Below are positions 45,400 through 53,460 of a stretch of 64,000 bases of DNA, piece by piece. The notes beneath the pieces were generated by a model, which searched no databases, had not been told where the DNA came from, and worked only from the letters and a program-made list of their open reading frames with translations. The stretch's first letter is position 1. Every line of letters starts with the position of its first letter. Source of the stretch: UBA6168 sp041752395. GTDB lineage: Bacteria > Bacteroidota > Bacteroidia > Chitinophagales > Saprospiraceae. The position numbers and the translations under genes are program-made. The stretch covers positions 28,575 through 92,574 of the forward strand of contig JBGSWN010000224.1 in assembly GCA_041752395.1 (NCBI GenBank), given 5' to 3'.

Positions 45400-45495
45400 C
45401 GAAATAAAGGAGTTTGTAAAGAAAAAAGTATTGGTGAATTGCCTAACGATGATGCTAGGATTCACGCTACTCCCCTATTTCCCGAAGGAAAAAAA

Positions 45496-46650
45496 TCACG
45501 CGGCGGTGTAAGTCCGCTTTCGCCAAATAACGCCTGCGATCCCAATCAAAAACAGGGCAACGGAAATAATCTCTGCCTGCGTTGGGTGAAAACCCGCAAT
45601 ATCGTACACCTCGTTCACCCTGATTTTTTCAATCCAAAAGCGCTCGAACCCATTGAGAATCAAGTAGATGAAGAAAATAATTCCCGGTACTTTCACCCGC
45701 TTGCGGATGGCCCAGAGGAATCCGCCGATAAGGAAAGACATCACCACCTCATACAATGGCGTGGGGTAAACGGCGTTCGCCAAATGCTTGCAATGCAACC
45801 ATTGACAACCCTCGATGGCGATGCCCGCATTGTTGACGTTGTGCGGATAGTCATAGGCCCAAAACCAGTCGGGGAGAAACCACCAGTCGGGCTGTGCGAC
45901 GGCATCAATGCCCCAGTCCCCATCACCTGCAAGTTGGCAGCCGATACGGCCCACGCCGTAGGAAATGATGAGCGCTGGCGCAACAGCATCAGCGGTCGGC
46001 CAAAACGGGATATTGTGCTTGCGCATGTACCAAGTGACGCCGAGGTAGCCGCAAATCAGGCCGCCGTAAATGGCCAAGCCACTACCGGAAAAGAAGGTGC
46101 CGATGGGGTCGTCGAAGAAGCCAGCCGGAGCTTCGAGGATGGCGAAAATCTTGGCACCGAGGATGCCCGTCACGGCGGCGATGATGGTCAAGTCGCCAAT
46201 GCGGTCATGCGGGTAAATGTGGCTGATAACTTCTTGGGGCTTGGGCAGCGCCTGTTTTTTACGCTCCCACCAGCGCAGCGCGCCGAACACAGCGGCAAGC
46301 GCAAAACCCGCCAGCCAATTGCCTTTCATGGACAACAGCACGGCGGCAGCGTCTTTTTGGAACTCCGCAAAATTTTGGAAAATGTACACGAACTTAAACC
46401 CAATGAGAAAACCAAATAGCGCATTGGAAGTAATGTCCCAGATGGTGGCTGGCTCGCCGATGGTGTTTTTAACGACGGTTGGTTGGTAAATTCCCTCCTC
46501 CGCTTTACGCTTCAGTTCCAGGTAAAAAAACAGGGCGGCGGATAGGATGGCCACCACGAGCATCACCCCGAAGGTTTTGAAGACAGAAGTCCAATTATCG
46601 GGCTGCGTGCCGAAGATGTCGTGAAAAAGATAGGAAAGGTCCGGGTACAT
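45496..46650 (-). CDS. lgt: Prolipoprotein diacylglyceryl transferase
   Basis: 384 residues from ATG 46650 with seven hydrophobic helices. The family signature region reads YGVGRIGCQLAGDGDWGI, a Bacteroidota-type variant of the GRxGN motif. It transfers diacylglycerol to the lipobox cysteine, the first step of lipoprotein maturation; several lipoproteins are encoded here. The protein is longer than E. coli Lgt (291) owing to insertions near residues 80-140. It is followed by a small membrane-protein gene. Confidence 0.9.
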   Translation of the reverse strand: MYPDLSYLFHDIFGTQPDNWTSVFKTFGVMLVVAILSAALFFYLELKRKAEEGIYQPTVVKNTIGEPATIWDITSNALFGFLIGFKFVYIFQNFAEFQKDAAAVLLSMKGNWLAGFALAAVFGALRWWERKKQALPKPQEVISHIYPHDRIGDLTIIAAVTGILGAKIFAILEAPAGFFDDPIGTFFSGSGLAIYGGLICGYLGVTWYMRKHNIPFWPTADAVAPALIISYGVGRIGCQLAGDGDWGIDAVAQPDWWFLPDWFWAYDYPHNVNNAGIAIEGCQWLHCKHLANAVYPTPLYEVVMSFLIGGFLWAIRKRVKVPGIIFFIYLILNGFERFWIEKIRVNEVYDIAGFHPTQAEIISVALFLIGIAGVIWRKRTYTAA

Positions 46651-46720
46651 GTTGCGTTTGTTTTGGTTGCCTTTCGGCAACAGTTGGGGCAAAGATAGTG
46701 GGCTTTTTCAAACAAGAAGC

Positions 46721-47317
46721 CTAAGCCAAGAGTGCCTGCATGAGTTCGTGAAAGTCAGCAGGCTCGGCGTAGAGGCGGTCGGCGTAGCTGGTGGCCCGAA
46801 AGGTGAGGAGGTGAGGCAGGTCGTTGCGAAGCGTCAGTTCGATGGTGATGTTGCCGAAGCGCTGGTCAATTTTTCGGCCCTCGGCCCAGTCTTGGCGGGG
46901 CTTGAGGTAGTACCGCTCCACGGTTTGTACCCAATCTTTCTCCGACCAGGTGCGGGTGTCGGAATGTTGTGAGCGATAGTTGAGGGTTTGTACTTTTTGT
47001 TTGAGCAGGTCGAGCAGGTGGTTGGCGTCTTGGCGGGAATAATCCGTTTGTGAAAAATGAATGGCGAAGCCTTTAGAGGAAGGGGAGTTCAAGAAGGTAA
47101 GCCCCCGGTCAACGTTTGCTGGCGAAGACTGGAAAGTGGCATACCCCTCCGCTAAAAAACCGATAATGCGCCTGTTGGTCAAATCACCTTCCCATTTTTC
47201 AAAAGCTATTTTTTCTTCTGGGCTGCGCTCCAATTGCCCCCTAAAAATAGGCTGGGAGGCAGAACTTTGCTCCGCTTCCCGGAAGAAATTTTTGAAGAAA
47301 TCCCAGACCTGCGTCAT
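46721..47317 (-). CDS. Hypothetical cytoplasmic protein
   Basis: 198 residues, no signal or membrane segment, and no recognised domain. It is mixed alpha/beta with many aromatics (YATFQSSPANVDRGLTFL, NYRSQHSDTRTWSEKDW). It lies between lgt and ferritin on the same strand. The 99-bp gap to ferritin is filled with heptamer repeats. No function is assigned. Confidence 0.7.
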   Translation of the reverse strand: MTQVWDFFKNFFREAEQSSASQPIFRGQLERSPEEKIAFEKWEGDLTNRRIIGFLAEGYATFQSSPANVDRGLTFLNSPSSKGFAIHFSQTDYSRQDANHLLDLLKQKVQTLNYRSQHSDTRTWSEKDWVQTVERYYLKPRQDWAEGRKIDQRFGNITIELTLRNDLPHLLTFRATSYADRLYAEPADFHELMQALLA

Positions 47318-47325
47318 GTTGTTTT

Positions 47326-47415
47326 GAGATTAGGGAATTGAGAAATTATGAAATCGGGCACACGGTGTTGCGGAGCAAATAATTTCCGATTTCAAAATTT
47401 CTCAACTTCAAATGC
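47326..47415. repeat. Inverted heptamer blocks between ferritin and hypothetical gene
   Basis: Left: GAGATTA, GGGAATT, GAGAAAT, TATGAAA; right: AATTTCC, GATTTCA, AAATTTC, TCAACTT, CAAATGC. They are imperfectly reverse-complementary and fill the gap. Confidence 0.6.
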
Positions 47416-47416
47416 T

Positions 47417-47947
47417 TTAAGCTTCACCACCAGCAGCCTCTGCGGCGATGGCGGCTTTGTTGACAGCATCCATTTCCTTATCAATAAAATAAAGGCTCTG
47501 CGGCCCGTCGCCGATAAGGCGGATGCGGTCGAGCACGGTGCGCATGAGTGCCTCTTCCTCCCGCTGCTCATTGATGTACCATTGCAGAAAAGTTTGCGTA
47601 CCGTGGTCGTTTTCCTTGTTGGCGAGGGTGATGAGTTTGTTGATACTCTGCGTCACTTTTTGCTCATGCTCGTAAACGTCTTTGAAAAGCAGTTGCACTT
47701 TGTCGAACTTGCGGGGCGGTTCCTTGATACCAGGCGTGAGGGCGAAACCATCTACATCGGAGAGGTACTCGAATATCTTGAGCATGTGCATCCGCTCCTC
47801 CTCCGACTGGCGTTTGAGGAAGTCGGCGCAACCGTTCAGGCCTTGGCTGTCGCACCAAGTGGCCATGCTCAGGTAAAGGAACGAGGCATAGCCTTCAAAT
47901 TCGATTTGTTGGTTCAGGGCCGCTTCCATTTTCTTGGAAATCATCAT
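47417..47947 (-). CDS. Ferritin
   Basis: 176 residues from ATG 47947 (a second ATG follows). Ferroxidase-site residues are in EFEGYASFLYLSMATW, EEERMHMLKIF and NEQREEEALM. This is a non-heme prokaryotic ferritin (Ftn type), which stores iron as a mineral in a 24-mer shell. The extension EAAGGEA at the end is not conserved. A Fur site was not identified. Confidence 0.92.
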   Translation of the reverse strand: MMISKKMEAALNQQIEFEGYASFLYLSMATWCDSQGLNGCADFLKRQSEEERMHMLKIFEYLSDVDGFALTPGIKEPPRKFDKVQLLFKDVYEHEQKVTQSINKLITLANKENDHGTQTFLQWYINEQREEEALMRTVLDRIRLIGDGPQSLYFIDKEMDAVNKAAIAAEAAGGEA

Positions 47948-48153
47948 GTCGTTAATATTTTTTATGGTTAAAATCGCTTTCTTCTTTTTAAAATTCAAAG
48001 CCGGAACAAATTAAAACGATGTAAATGATGTTTGGTTTGAAAAAAACTGGAATTAGAAGTGCGCAAATCAAAATTGCCCGTTTTTTTCATCAAAAATAAA
48101 CCAACGCTAAGTGCAGTGTGGAAAAATCGGGTTCTTTGGTAGGATAATTTTTC

Positions 48154-48161
48154 TAAATTTG
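48154..48161 (+). promoter_or_regulatory. Possible Bacteroidota -7 box upstream of the parA-like gene
   Basis: TAAATTTG fits TAnnTTTG, 55 bp before the start. A TTTG lies 15 bp upstream, closer than the usual spacing, so only the -7 element is proposed. Confidence 0.3.
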
Positions 48162-48215
48162 CCCGTTCTCCACTCATAAAACAAAAAAAGAGGGCAAAAC
48201 TGGTAAACGAGCAAT

Positions 48216-48977
48216 ATGGGAAAAATCATTTCGCTATTGAATCATAAAGGTGGTGTAGGCAAAACTACGAGTACCATCAACATAGGCGCTGGGTTAGTAG
48301 AGCTGGGTAAAAAAGTGCTGCTTATTGACCTTGACCCACAGGCCAACCTTTCCCTTTCCCTTGGAATACCACGCCAACCCAACACTATTTATGAGGCGCT
48401 TCGTGGTGAATCAGAACTGGAACCCTACTCCGTTCGGGAGAATTTCGATGTTGTGATGTCCACTTTGGATCTCTCCGGCGCCGAAATGGAACTCATCAAT
48501 GAAGCTGGCAGGGAGTACATCTTGAAAGAGCTTTTTGAGCCAATCAAGGATGATTACGATTTCATCATCATTGACTGCCCCCCATCGCTCGGCCTTCTAA
48601 CATTGAACGCTTTGGGTGCTAGCGATTATGTCTATATTCCGCTGCAAACGCAGTTTTTGGCCTTGCAGGGTTTGGCAAAAATCAAGCAGGTAATTGACAA
48701 AGTGAAGTTCAGGTTGAACAAAAACCTCGAAATTGGCGGGGTCATTGCCACTATGTACGACTCACGGAAGATTTTGAACCGTGATGTGGTGGAGACCATC
48801 AAGAAATATTTTGGTGAAAAAGTCTTTGAAACCCTCATCCGTGACAACGTTTCATTGGCCGAAGCGCCTTCACAACGACAAGACATTTTCAACTACAGCC
48901 GCAATAGTATCGGCGCACAGGATTACATGAACTTGTGCAATGAAATACTACAACGAATTGCAGCAGACGAGAAATAA
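48216..48977 (+). CDS. ParA/Soj-type ATPase
   Basis: 253 residues. The deviant Walker A motif is K11GGVGK16TT with signature lysine K11; Walker A' is LLIDLDPQANLS, and Walker B is FIIIDCPPSLGLL. There is no N-terminal HTH domain, so it is the small, chromosomal/Soj or cargo-positioning type. ParA ATPases form nucleoid gradients that move a partner-bound cargo. The partner gene starts 72 bp downstream; no parB is adjacent. A TAAATTTG promoter-like box lies at 48154-48161, 55 bp before the ATG. Confidence 0.93.
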   Translation: MGKIISLLNHKGGVGKTTSTINIGAGLVELGKKVLLIDLDPQANLSLSLGIPRQPNTIYEALRGESELEPYSVRENFDVVMSTLDLSGAEMELINEAGREYILKELFEPIKDDYDFIIIDCPPSLGLLTLNALGASDYVYIPLQTQFLALQGLAKIKQVIDKVKFRLNKNLEIGGVIATMYDSRKILNRDVVETIKKYFGEKVFETLIRDNVSLAEAPSQRQDIFNYSRNSIGAQDYMNLCNEILQRIAADEK

Positions 48978-49049
48978 AGGTCAGTATTGGGTGGTATTTT
49001 GTTTGCGAACAAATACCATTTTCAATGGCCAATAATTTGATTCAGCATT

Positions 49050-49571
49050 TTGAGCAAAAAGAAATTCACGGACGGACTCGAAAGCCTCTTTTCCATTGAC
49101 AACAACAAGGAGAGCGGTCAGGGTACTACCTTTTTGGAGGGCTCCAACCCCGACGAAATGAAGCCCGGCGTAGGCAAACCTACCGCTTCCAAAAGCTCTT
49201 CCCGTAAGAATTTCACCACCGACCTCGACTCCCTGCTGCAAGAAGCCATGCAGGAGTCTTTCGAAGAGCAAATCCAAGAAAAAGAAGCTGCCACCAGCGC
49301 CATCAAAGCACAACCTTTCCATCAGCAGACCCATCGTCGCAAACCACTCAGTGGCCTCGACATGCTCATCCGCCGCACGGTGGAACGTGGCGATGTGGAG
49401 GAAGACCAAGTGACCGGCACCCGCCGCCTCACTGTCAGCTTTGACAAGGCGAAGTTGAACAAGCTCAAAGTCATTGCCCGCATGGAAAAAGCATATTTGA
49501 AGGACATTCTTGGCGACATCGTGGAAGAATACATTCGGCGCTACGAGAATCAGAAAGGTAGCGTGGAATAA
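49050..49571 (+). CDS. ParA-partner-like protein with three GLxxLL motifs and RHH-like C-terminus
   Basis: 173 residues starting at TTG 49050; an in-frame stop at 49038-49040 fixes the start within 9 bp (ATT 49047 is the only alternative). Three similar short motifs occur: KKFTDGLESLF (residues 4-14), KNFTTDLDSLL (53-63) and RKPLSGLDMLI (97-107). Between them the chain is charged and probably disordered. The end (about 126-165: RRLTVSF, KLNKLKVIARMEK, LKDILGDIVEEYI) fits a ribbon-helix-helix DNA-binding fold. The motifs resemble the N-terminal ParA-contact motif of ParB (GLGRGLDALL). Inference: it stimulates the ParA ATPase and binds DNA or another cargo. A terminator follows. Confidence 0.82.
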   Translation: MSKKKFTDGLESLFSIDNNKESGQGTTFLEGSNPDEMKPGVGKPTASKSSSRKNFTTDLDSLLQEAMQESFEEQIQEKEAATSAIKAQPFHQQTHRRKPLSGLDMLIRRTVERGDVEEDQVTGTRRLTVSFDKAKLNKLKVIARMEKAYLKDILGDIVEEYIRRYENQKGSVE

Positions 49572-49609
49572 AGTGAGCAGTTCGGCAGTCCATGCCATGT
49601 TCAATACAA

Positions 49610-49655
49610 ACAAAAAGAGGTGGTATCTTTTCCAAGGATACCACCTCTTTTTGTT
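49610..49655. terminator. Bidirectional terminator after ParA-partner gene
   Basis: A 16-bp stem AAAAAGAGGTGGTATC (49612-49627) / GATACCACCTCTTTTT (49637-49652) between convergent genes. Confidence 0.9.
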
Positions 49656-49697
49656 TTAAACGGGCACTAGCTAAACAACTACGAACTGACTGCCAAC

Positions 49698-50861
49698 TCA
49701 ACTTTTCCCTTTTATTTTCTGGACAAGCATCTCCGTTGCTGAGTAATCCTCGTCACTGGCTTTGGCCAATGTGATGGCTTCATTGGCATATTTTAGCGCC
49801 TTTCCTTTTTTGCCCAATTTATAATAAAGTGATGCCACAGTATCCGTATTGGCGTAGTTCTTATCCATTTTCACGGACTGCTTGGCCCAGCCGAGGGCAC
49901 ACTTCAGTTCTTTTTTGCTATCCACGGCATCGTAGTACAGCCACGCCAAATCATTCAGCACAGACCAATCCTGCGCCGGGAATTTCTTGAAATGTTGGTT
50001 GGCCACCTTCGCAAAATTCTTCCAATCCTCCCGTTGGGCATAGAAACCCATTTTCAATTGGCCCGACATTTCTTCGGCCCGCTCTGGATAGGTTTTGGCG
50101 TAAAGCGTCTCTACTTTTTTCAGGTCAGCGTCCGTTTCGGCATGGGCGATGGTGTTTTGCACCAGCTCATCCACCTTAGTTATGACAGCTTCTTTCCCAA
50201 ATTTTTCTTCAAACAACATTCGGTTGCTCATCAAATAATCCGACATTTTGGCGTTCAAATCGTCGGTCATTTTGAAGATGAACATCAGGTTTTCTTCTGT
50301 GCTCCAATCCTTTTGCGTAGCAAGATATTCGTCGGCTATTTTCGCATAAGTGCCATCCATGGCATCGTAGCGGGCTTGCGCAAGGTTGCGAAGCAAATCT
50401 GGTGAGCGGTCGCCAGCGTCGTATCGAGCCGTAATAGTGCCAGCGTTGCGGTTGGGGTCTTTGGCAGCGCCCGCCAAATCAATGAGCAGGTCGGTGGTGT
50501 GGTAGCCAACGGCCCGGTGAACCACTTTGCCATCAGAATTGAGGAACAACAGGGTCGGGTAGGCTTGGATGCCAAAATCGCTCGACAGGCCAATGCCTTC
50601 GCCCTTTTCCATGTCCATTTTCACGTTCACAAAATGGGCGTTGAAGTAGTCACCGACCTCTTTTTGGGTAAAAACATCACGTGCCATTTTCTTGCAAGGC
50701 CCGCACCACTCGGCGTAGGCGTCCATGAAGATAAGCTTGTCTTCCTTGGCGGCTTTCGCCTTAATTTCCTGCCAAGTGCCGTGCGTAAATTCAATGCCCT
50801 GAGCGTAGCTGTTGCTACCAATCAGCAGGGCAAATGCGAATAAAATCAGGTATTTTTTCAT
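49698..50861 (-). CDS. Thioredoxin-fold secreted protein (paralogue 1)
   Basis: 387 residues from ATG 50861. A signal peptide (about 1-21, SYAQ) is followed by a thioredoxin-like domain (about 22-150) with AEWCGPCKKMARDVF (CXXC) and IQAYPTLLFLNSDGK (cis-Pro). The rest is helical with TPR-like repeats (about 270-385). The next gene upstream is a paralogue with the same layout. It is probably periplasmic thiol-disulfide exchange or cytochrome/envelope redox maintenance. Confidence 0.86.
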   Translation of the reverse strand: MKKYLILFAFALLIGSNSYAQGIEFTHGTWQEIKAKAAKEDKLIFMDAYAEWCGPCKKMARDVFTQKEVGDYFNAHFVNVKMDMEKGEGIGLSSDFGIQAYPTLLFLNSDGKVVHRAVGYHTTDLLIDLAGAAKDPNRNAGTITARYDAGDRSPDLLRNLAQARYDAMDGTYAKIADEYLATQKDWSTEENLMFIFKMTDDLNAKMSDYLMSNRMLFEEKFGKEAVITKVDELVQNTIAHAETDADLKKVETLYAKTYPERAEEMSGQLKMGFYAQREDWKNFAKVANQHFKKFPAQDWSVLNDLAWLYYDAVDSKKELKCALGWAKQSVKMDKNYANTDTVASLYYKLGKKGKALKYANEAITLAKASDEDYSATEMLVQKIKGKS

Positions 50862-50870
50862 GGTAACAAT

Positions 50871-50910
50871 TAATATTGTTGAATTGCTGTATTGTTTTAT
50901 TGTTGCTTGT
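50871..50910. repeat. Octamer repeat upstream of thioredoxin paralogue 1
   Basis: TAATATTG, TTGAATTG, CTGTATTG, TTTTATTG, TTGCTTGT. It shares the TTTTATTG unit with the crtB/crtZ inverted repeat and sits just before the start codon. Confidence 0.65.
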
Positions 50911-51015
50911 ATAGCGACAACGATACCCAAATCAAAAATCATTTAAGTAGGCTGTTGAAAATTAGTTTAGATTTCGACTTTTACCTAAGTTGTTCAATTT
51001 CAACGATTTGCGCCT

Positions 51016-51043
51016 CGTAAATCTAAAATCGTAAATCTACTTA
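51016..51043. repeat. Heptamer repeat overlapping the stop of thioredoxin paralogue 2
   Basis: CGTAAAT, CTAAAAT, CGTAAAT, CTACTTA. Its reverse complement is almost the same as the repeat after elaA at 55171. The TAA stop (51041-51043) is the last part. Confidence 0.75.
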
Positions 51044-52213
51044 GCTTTCAATTATTTTAATCAAACCCTCCACTGAGCGCACGTCGCCGCTGTCAATGGT
51101 CTCGCCTTTTTTGACCATTTCAAGGGCTTTATTGGCAGCTTCGAGGGCTTGTTTTTTCTTGCCGTTTGCATGCAAAATCTCAGCGTAAGTGGTATAGAAA
51201 TGAAAGTCGTTGCCTTTTTCGGCAGCTTCTTTGGCGTATTTCTCGGCCAGTTTCATGCAGTCTTTATCCGAGTTGAAATTGTTGGCGATGTCGATGGCCA
51301 ACTTGGCGAGGCCACTGGGATCCTTAGCCACATTCTTGGCGTAAGCGCTGCAAGACTTGCCGAATTTCTTCGAATCCTTCGCCGCCTTGTGGTAATCGTA
51401 GTCCGCCTTGGCCGAAAACTCCGCAGATTTCTCAGCGTAATTGTCCTTCATTTTCGCCTTTGCCTCTTCCAACAAATCTGTTGATTGGAACTCAATGGCC
51501 TTTTTCAAAGTGTTCGTGCAAGCAAGTTCTATCCGGTCTCGAAGTGCCGGCAAACCTTCCTGCATCCCGATTTCCCGTTGGTTTTTCACCAACAAATCGA
51601 AAACACGGGAATCGGCCTCCACTGCGGCTTCCAAGATGAATTTCTTGTTGAATTCGGTCGAAAGATTGTCCTGTGTGCGCAGGTATTCGTTCGAGATGGC
51701 GAGGCTCGGTTTGCCCGATTTGTTGAGCGCCTTCACGTAATTGTAAACCAGCTCCGGGCTGCGGTCGCCTTTTTCATAAAGGGCGGCGTACTCACGGCTG
51801 TAGTCCACTTTGCCAAGCGCCATTTCGCCTTGACGAAGCAGGCCGTTCACGTCTTGGCCACCCACCACTTTTTGGATGACTTCGCCATTGCTGCCAATGA
51901 AAAAAAGTGTGGGAAATGCACTAACCGCATATTTGCTCCGCAATGAAACACCCTCACTCTCCTCCCAGTCAACTTTCAGGTTGATGAAATTTTGGTTGAA
52001 ATATTCCCCCACGGACTGGTCCTTGAAGGTGGTGGAAGCCATGCGCTTGCAGGGGCCGCACCATTTGGCATAGGCATCCATGAAGATGGGCTTGCCAGTT
52101 TTCTGCGATTCTTCCAGCGCCTCCTTGAAGCTGCCGTGAAAAAAATCGATGCCCTGAGCGCCAAGTTGGAGCGACACGGCCAAAGCTATGAACAACGAAA
52201 AAATGGATTTCAT
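51041..52213 (-). CDS. Thioredoxin-fold secreted protein (paralogue 2)
   Basis: 390 residues from ATG 52213. A signal peptide (about 1-20, QLGAQ) leads to a thioredoxin-like domain with AKWCGPCKRMASTTF and VSAFPTLFFIGSNGE, then a long helical/TPR-like C-terminal part. It shares the start IDFFHGSFKEALEESQ with the pattern IEFTHGTWQEIKAKA of paralogue 1, indicating tandem duplication. The stop codon (TAA, 51041-51043) is embedded in a heptamer repeat. Confidence 0.86.
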   Translation of the reverse strand: MKSIFSLFIALAVSLQLGAQGIDFFHGSFKEALEESQKTGKPIFMDAYAKWCGPCKRMASTTFKDQSVGEYFNQNFINLKVDWEESEGVSLRSKYAVSAFPTLFFIGSNGEVIQKVVGGQDVNGLLRQGEMALGKVDYSREYAALYEKGDRSPELVYNYVKALNKSGKPSLAISNEYLRTQDNLSTEFNKKFILEAAVEADSRVFDLLVKNQREIGMQEGLPALRDRIELACTNTLKKAIEFQSTDLLEEAKAKMKDNYAEKSAEFSAKADYDYHKAAKDSKKFGKSCSAYAKNVAKDPSGLAKLAIDIANNFNSDKDCMKLAEKYAKEAAEKGNDFHFYTTYAEILHANGKKKQALEAANKALEMVKKGETIDSGDVRSVEGLIKIIES

Positions 52214-52428
52214 GTGAAAATGGATTTGATTTTGGAAGTGCAAAGTAAAGGGTTTAACAACTCAGATGCCCAAAAGGCAGGCCATCCTTTGGTTTTTCAA
52301 CATTTTTTTAACTTAAACCTGTTTTTGTTTCGCTTCGCAATTTTGGCAGAGCAGCTTCCTGCCGCTGTTTCAAAGTATAGTTAAGGAGAGCATCGAGCGA
52401 ATAAATGCCTAATTTTAAAAGATTTTCA

Positions 52429-53355
52429 TCAAACTTCCATGACGGGCAAAAGTTTATAACCTACCAAAATCTTGCTCGTTTCTTCAAAATCTGGGGTAAT
52501 ACCCAAGATAAAACCGCCACCGCCAGCGCCGCATATTTTTAACTTAAAAAGGTCTCCATCCAATCCTTGCTGCCAAATCGGACAGAATTTTTCAGGAATG
52601 AGCGCCGCCAAATTGCGAAGCTGAAAATCACCGATGCGGTGTATTTCCTCGAAAACCAGCTGCCCATTGCCTGCTAAAAATGCTGCAATCGCCGCATCAA
52701 CTGCGGGCAAAAGCGCTTCCTGGCAATTTTCGTCAAATGTCTCGTCCCGCATTTTTTCCAAAAAATATTCGATGAAAGGTGTGGCTTGCCTCGGCATACC
52801 TGTATCCAACAAGAAGATTTGGTGGGTGGAAAAACTGGCAGGTAGCTCCACGATTTTTGCGCCAGCCACCCCTCCGAGCAACACTGGTTTTTGCAAAAAA
52901 CAAACTAGCGGATCCGTACCGCTGCTCGTACCATGAAAAAAAGCCTCCATTTGCGCCAACGCCTTTTTCAAGCTTGCTGGGTCTAACTGTCCTCGACCGA
53001 GGTCGGGGCCAACTGCCAACTGCCAACTATCAAAAACTGCCGCCACCAGCGCCCCCGAACTCCCCGCCCCATACCCCGTCGGGATATTCGACTCGAAGAC
53101 CAGCCCCTCGGCAAGCGCTTGACGGAATGCCTCCACATCGAGCTGTGCGAGCAGCTCGCCCCGCAGCTGGAGGTGGTCGAGGTAATCGGCAAGTTGAGGG
53201 AGCTGCATCTGTCGGGCAGCGAGTTCGCTGGAGTTTAGGTGCTTCACAAACGCCCATTTCCCCGAAAATAACGGCAACGGCACGGCCAGCGCCTGCGAGC
53301 CGAGGTTGACGGTGTGCTCACCGAAAAGGAGGAGTTTGGCTGGATAGTTTTGCAT
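52429..53355 (-). CDS. GHMP-family kinase (mevalonate kinase-like)
   Basis: 308 residues from ATG 53355. The N-terminus (AKLLLFGEHTVNLGSQALAV) and the ATP loop (PTGYGAGSSGALVAAVFDSW) are GHMP-type; the C-terminal KICGAGGGGFILGI closes the fold. This pattern is closest to mevalonate kinase, which would feed isoprenoid and carotenoid synthesis. Galactokinase-like use is not excluded. A heptamer repeat of four units (53009-53036) encodes part of the segment FDSWQLAVGP. It overlaps the start region of the divergent reductase gene. Confidence 0.85.
   Translation of the reverse strand: MQNYPAKLLLFGEHTVNLGSQALAVPLPLFSGKWAFVKHLNSSELAARQMQLPQLADYLDHLQLRGELLAQLDVEAFRQALAEGLVFESNIPTGYGAGSSGALVAAVFDSWQLAVGPDLGRGQLDPASLKKALAQMEAFFHGTSSGTDPLVCFLQKPVLLGGVAGAKIVELPASFSTHQIFLLDTGMPRQATPFIEYFLEKMRDETFDENCQEALLPAVDAAIAAFLAGNGQLVFEEIHRIGDFQLRNLAALIPEKFCPIWQQGLDGDLFKLKICGAGGGGFILGITPDFEETSKILVGYKLLPVMEV
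53009..53036. repeat. Heptamer repeat inside the GHMP kinase gene
   Basis: CCAACTG, CCAACTG, CCAACTA, TCAAAAA. In frame it encodes FDSWQLAVG on the minus strand. It shares units with 60738 and 41975. Confidence 0.65.
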
Positions 53356-53402
53356 GAAATAAAAACTCAAAAAAGCAAAGGTAAAAGTCTGGCGGGTTCT
53401 GC

Positions 53403-53410
53403 TACTTTTG
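53403..53410 (+). promoter_or_regulatory. Possible -7 box upstream of VAT1-like reductase
   Basis: TACTTTTG fits TAnnTTTG, 51 bp before the start at 53461. The -33 element is not evident. Confidence 0.28.
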
Positions 53411-53460
53411 CTCCTCTGGCAAAATTATTTTTTGCTCAAACGCTTTTGAATTTCAATAAC

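Noticed and set aside
45439..46419. 326-codon plus-strand frame opposite lgt
   Set aside because: lgt has a family signature and seven hydrophobic helices; the overlapping frame is hydrophilic shadow.
48135..48161. Complete -33/-7 Bacteroidota promoter
   Set aside because: The TTTG lies only 15 bp from the TAAATTTG box, shorter than the usual spacing of about 19 or more; only the -7 box is kept with low confidence.
53314..53460. N-terminal extension of the VAT1-like reductase
   Set aside because: It lies inside the opposite GHMP kinase start region and shows no family-like sequence; the ATG at 53461 precedes the conserved GroES-like fold.
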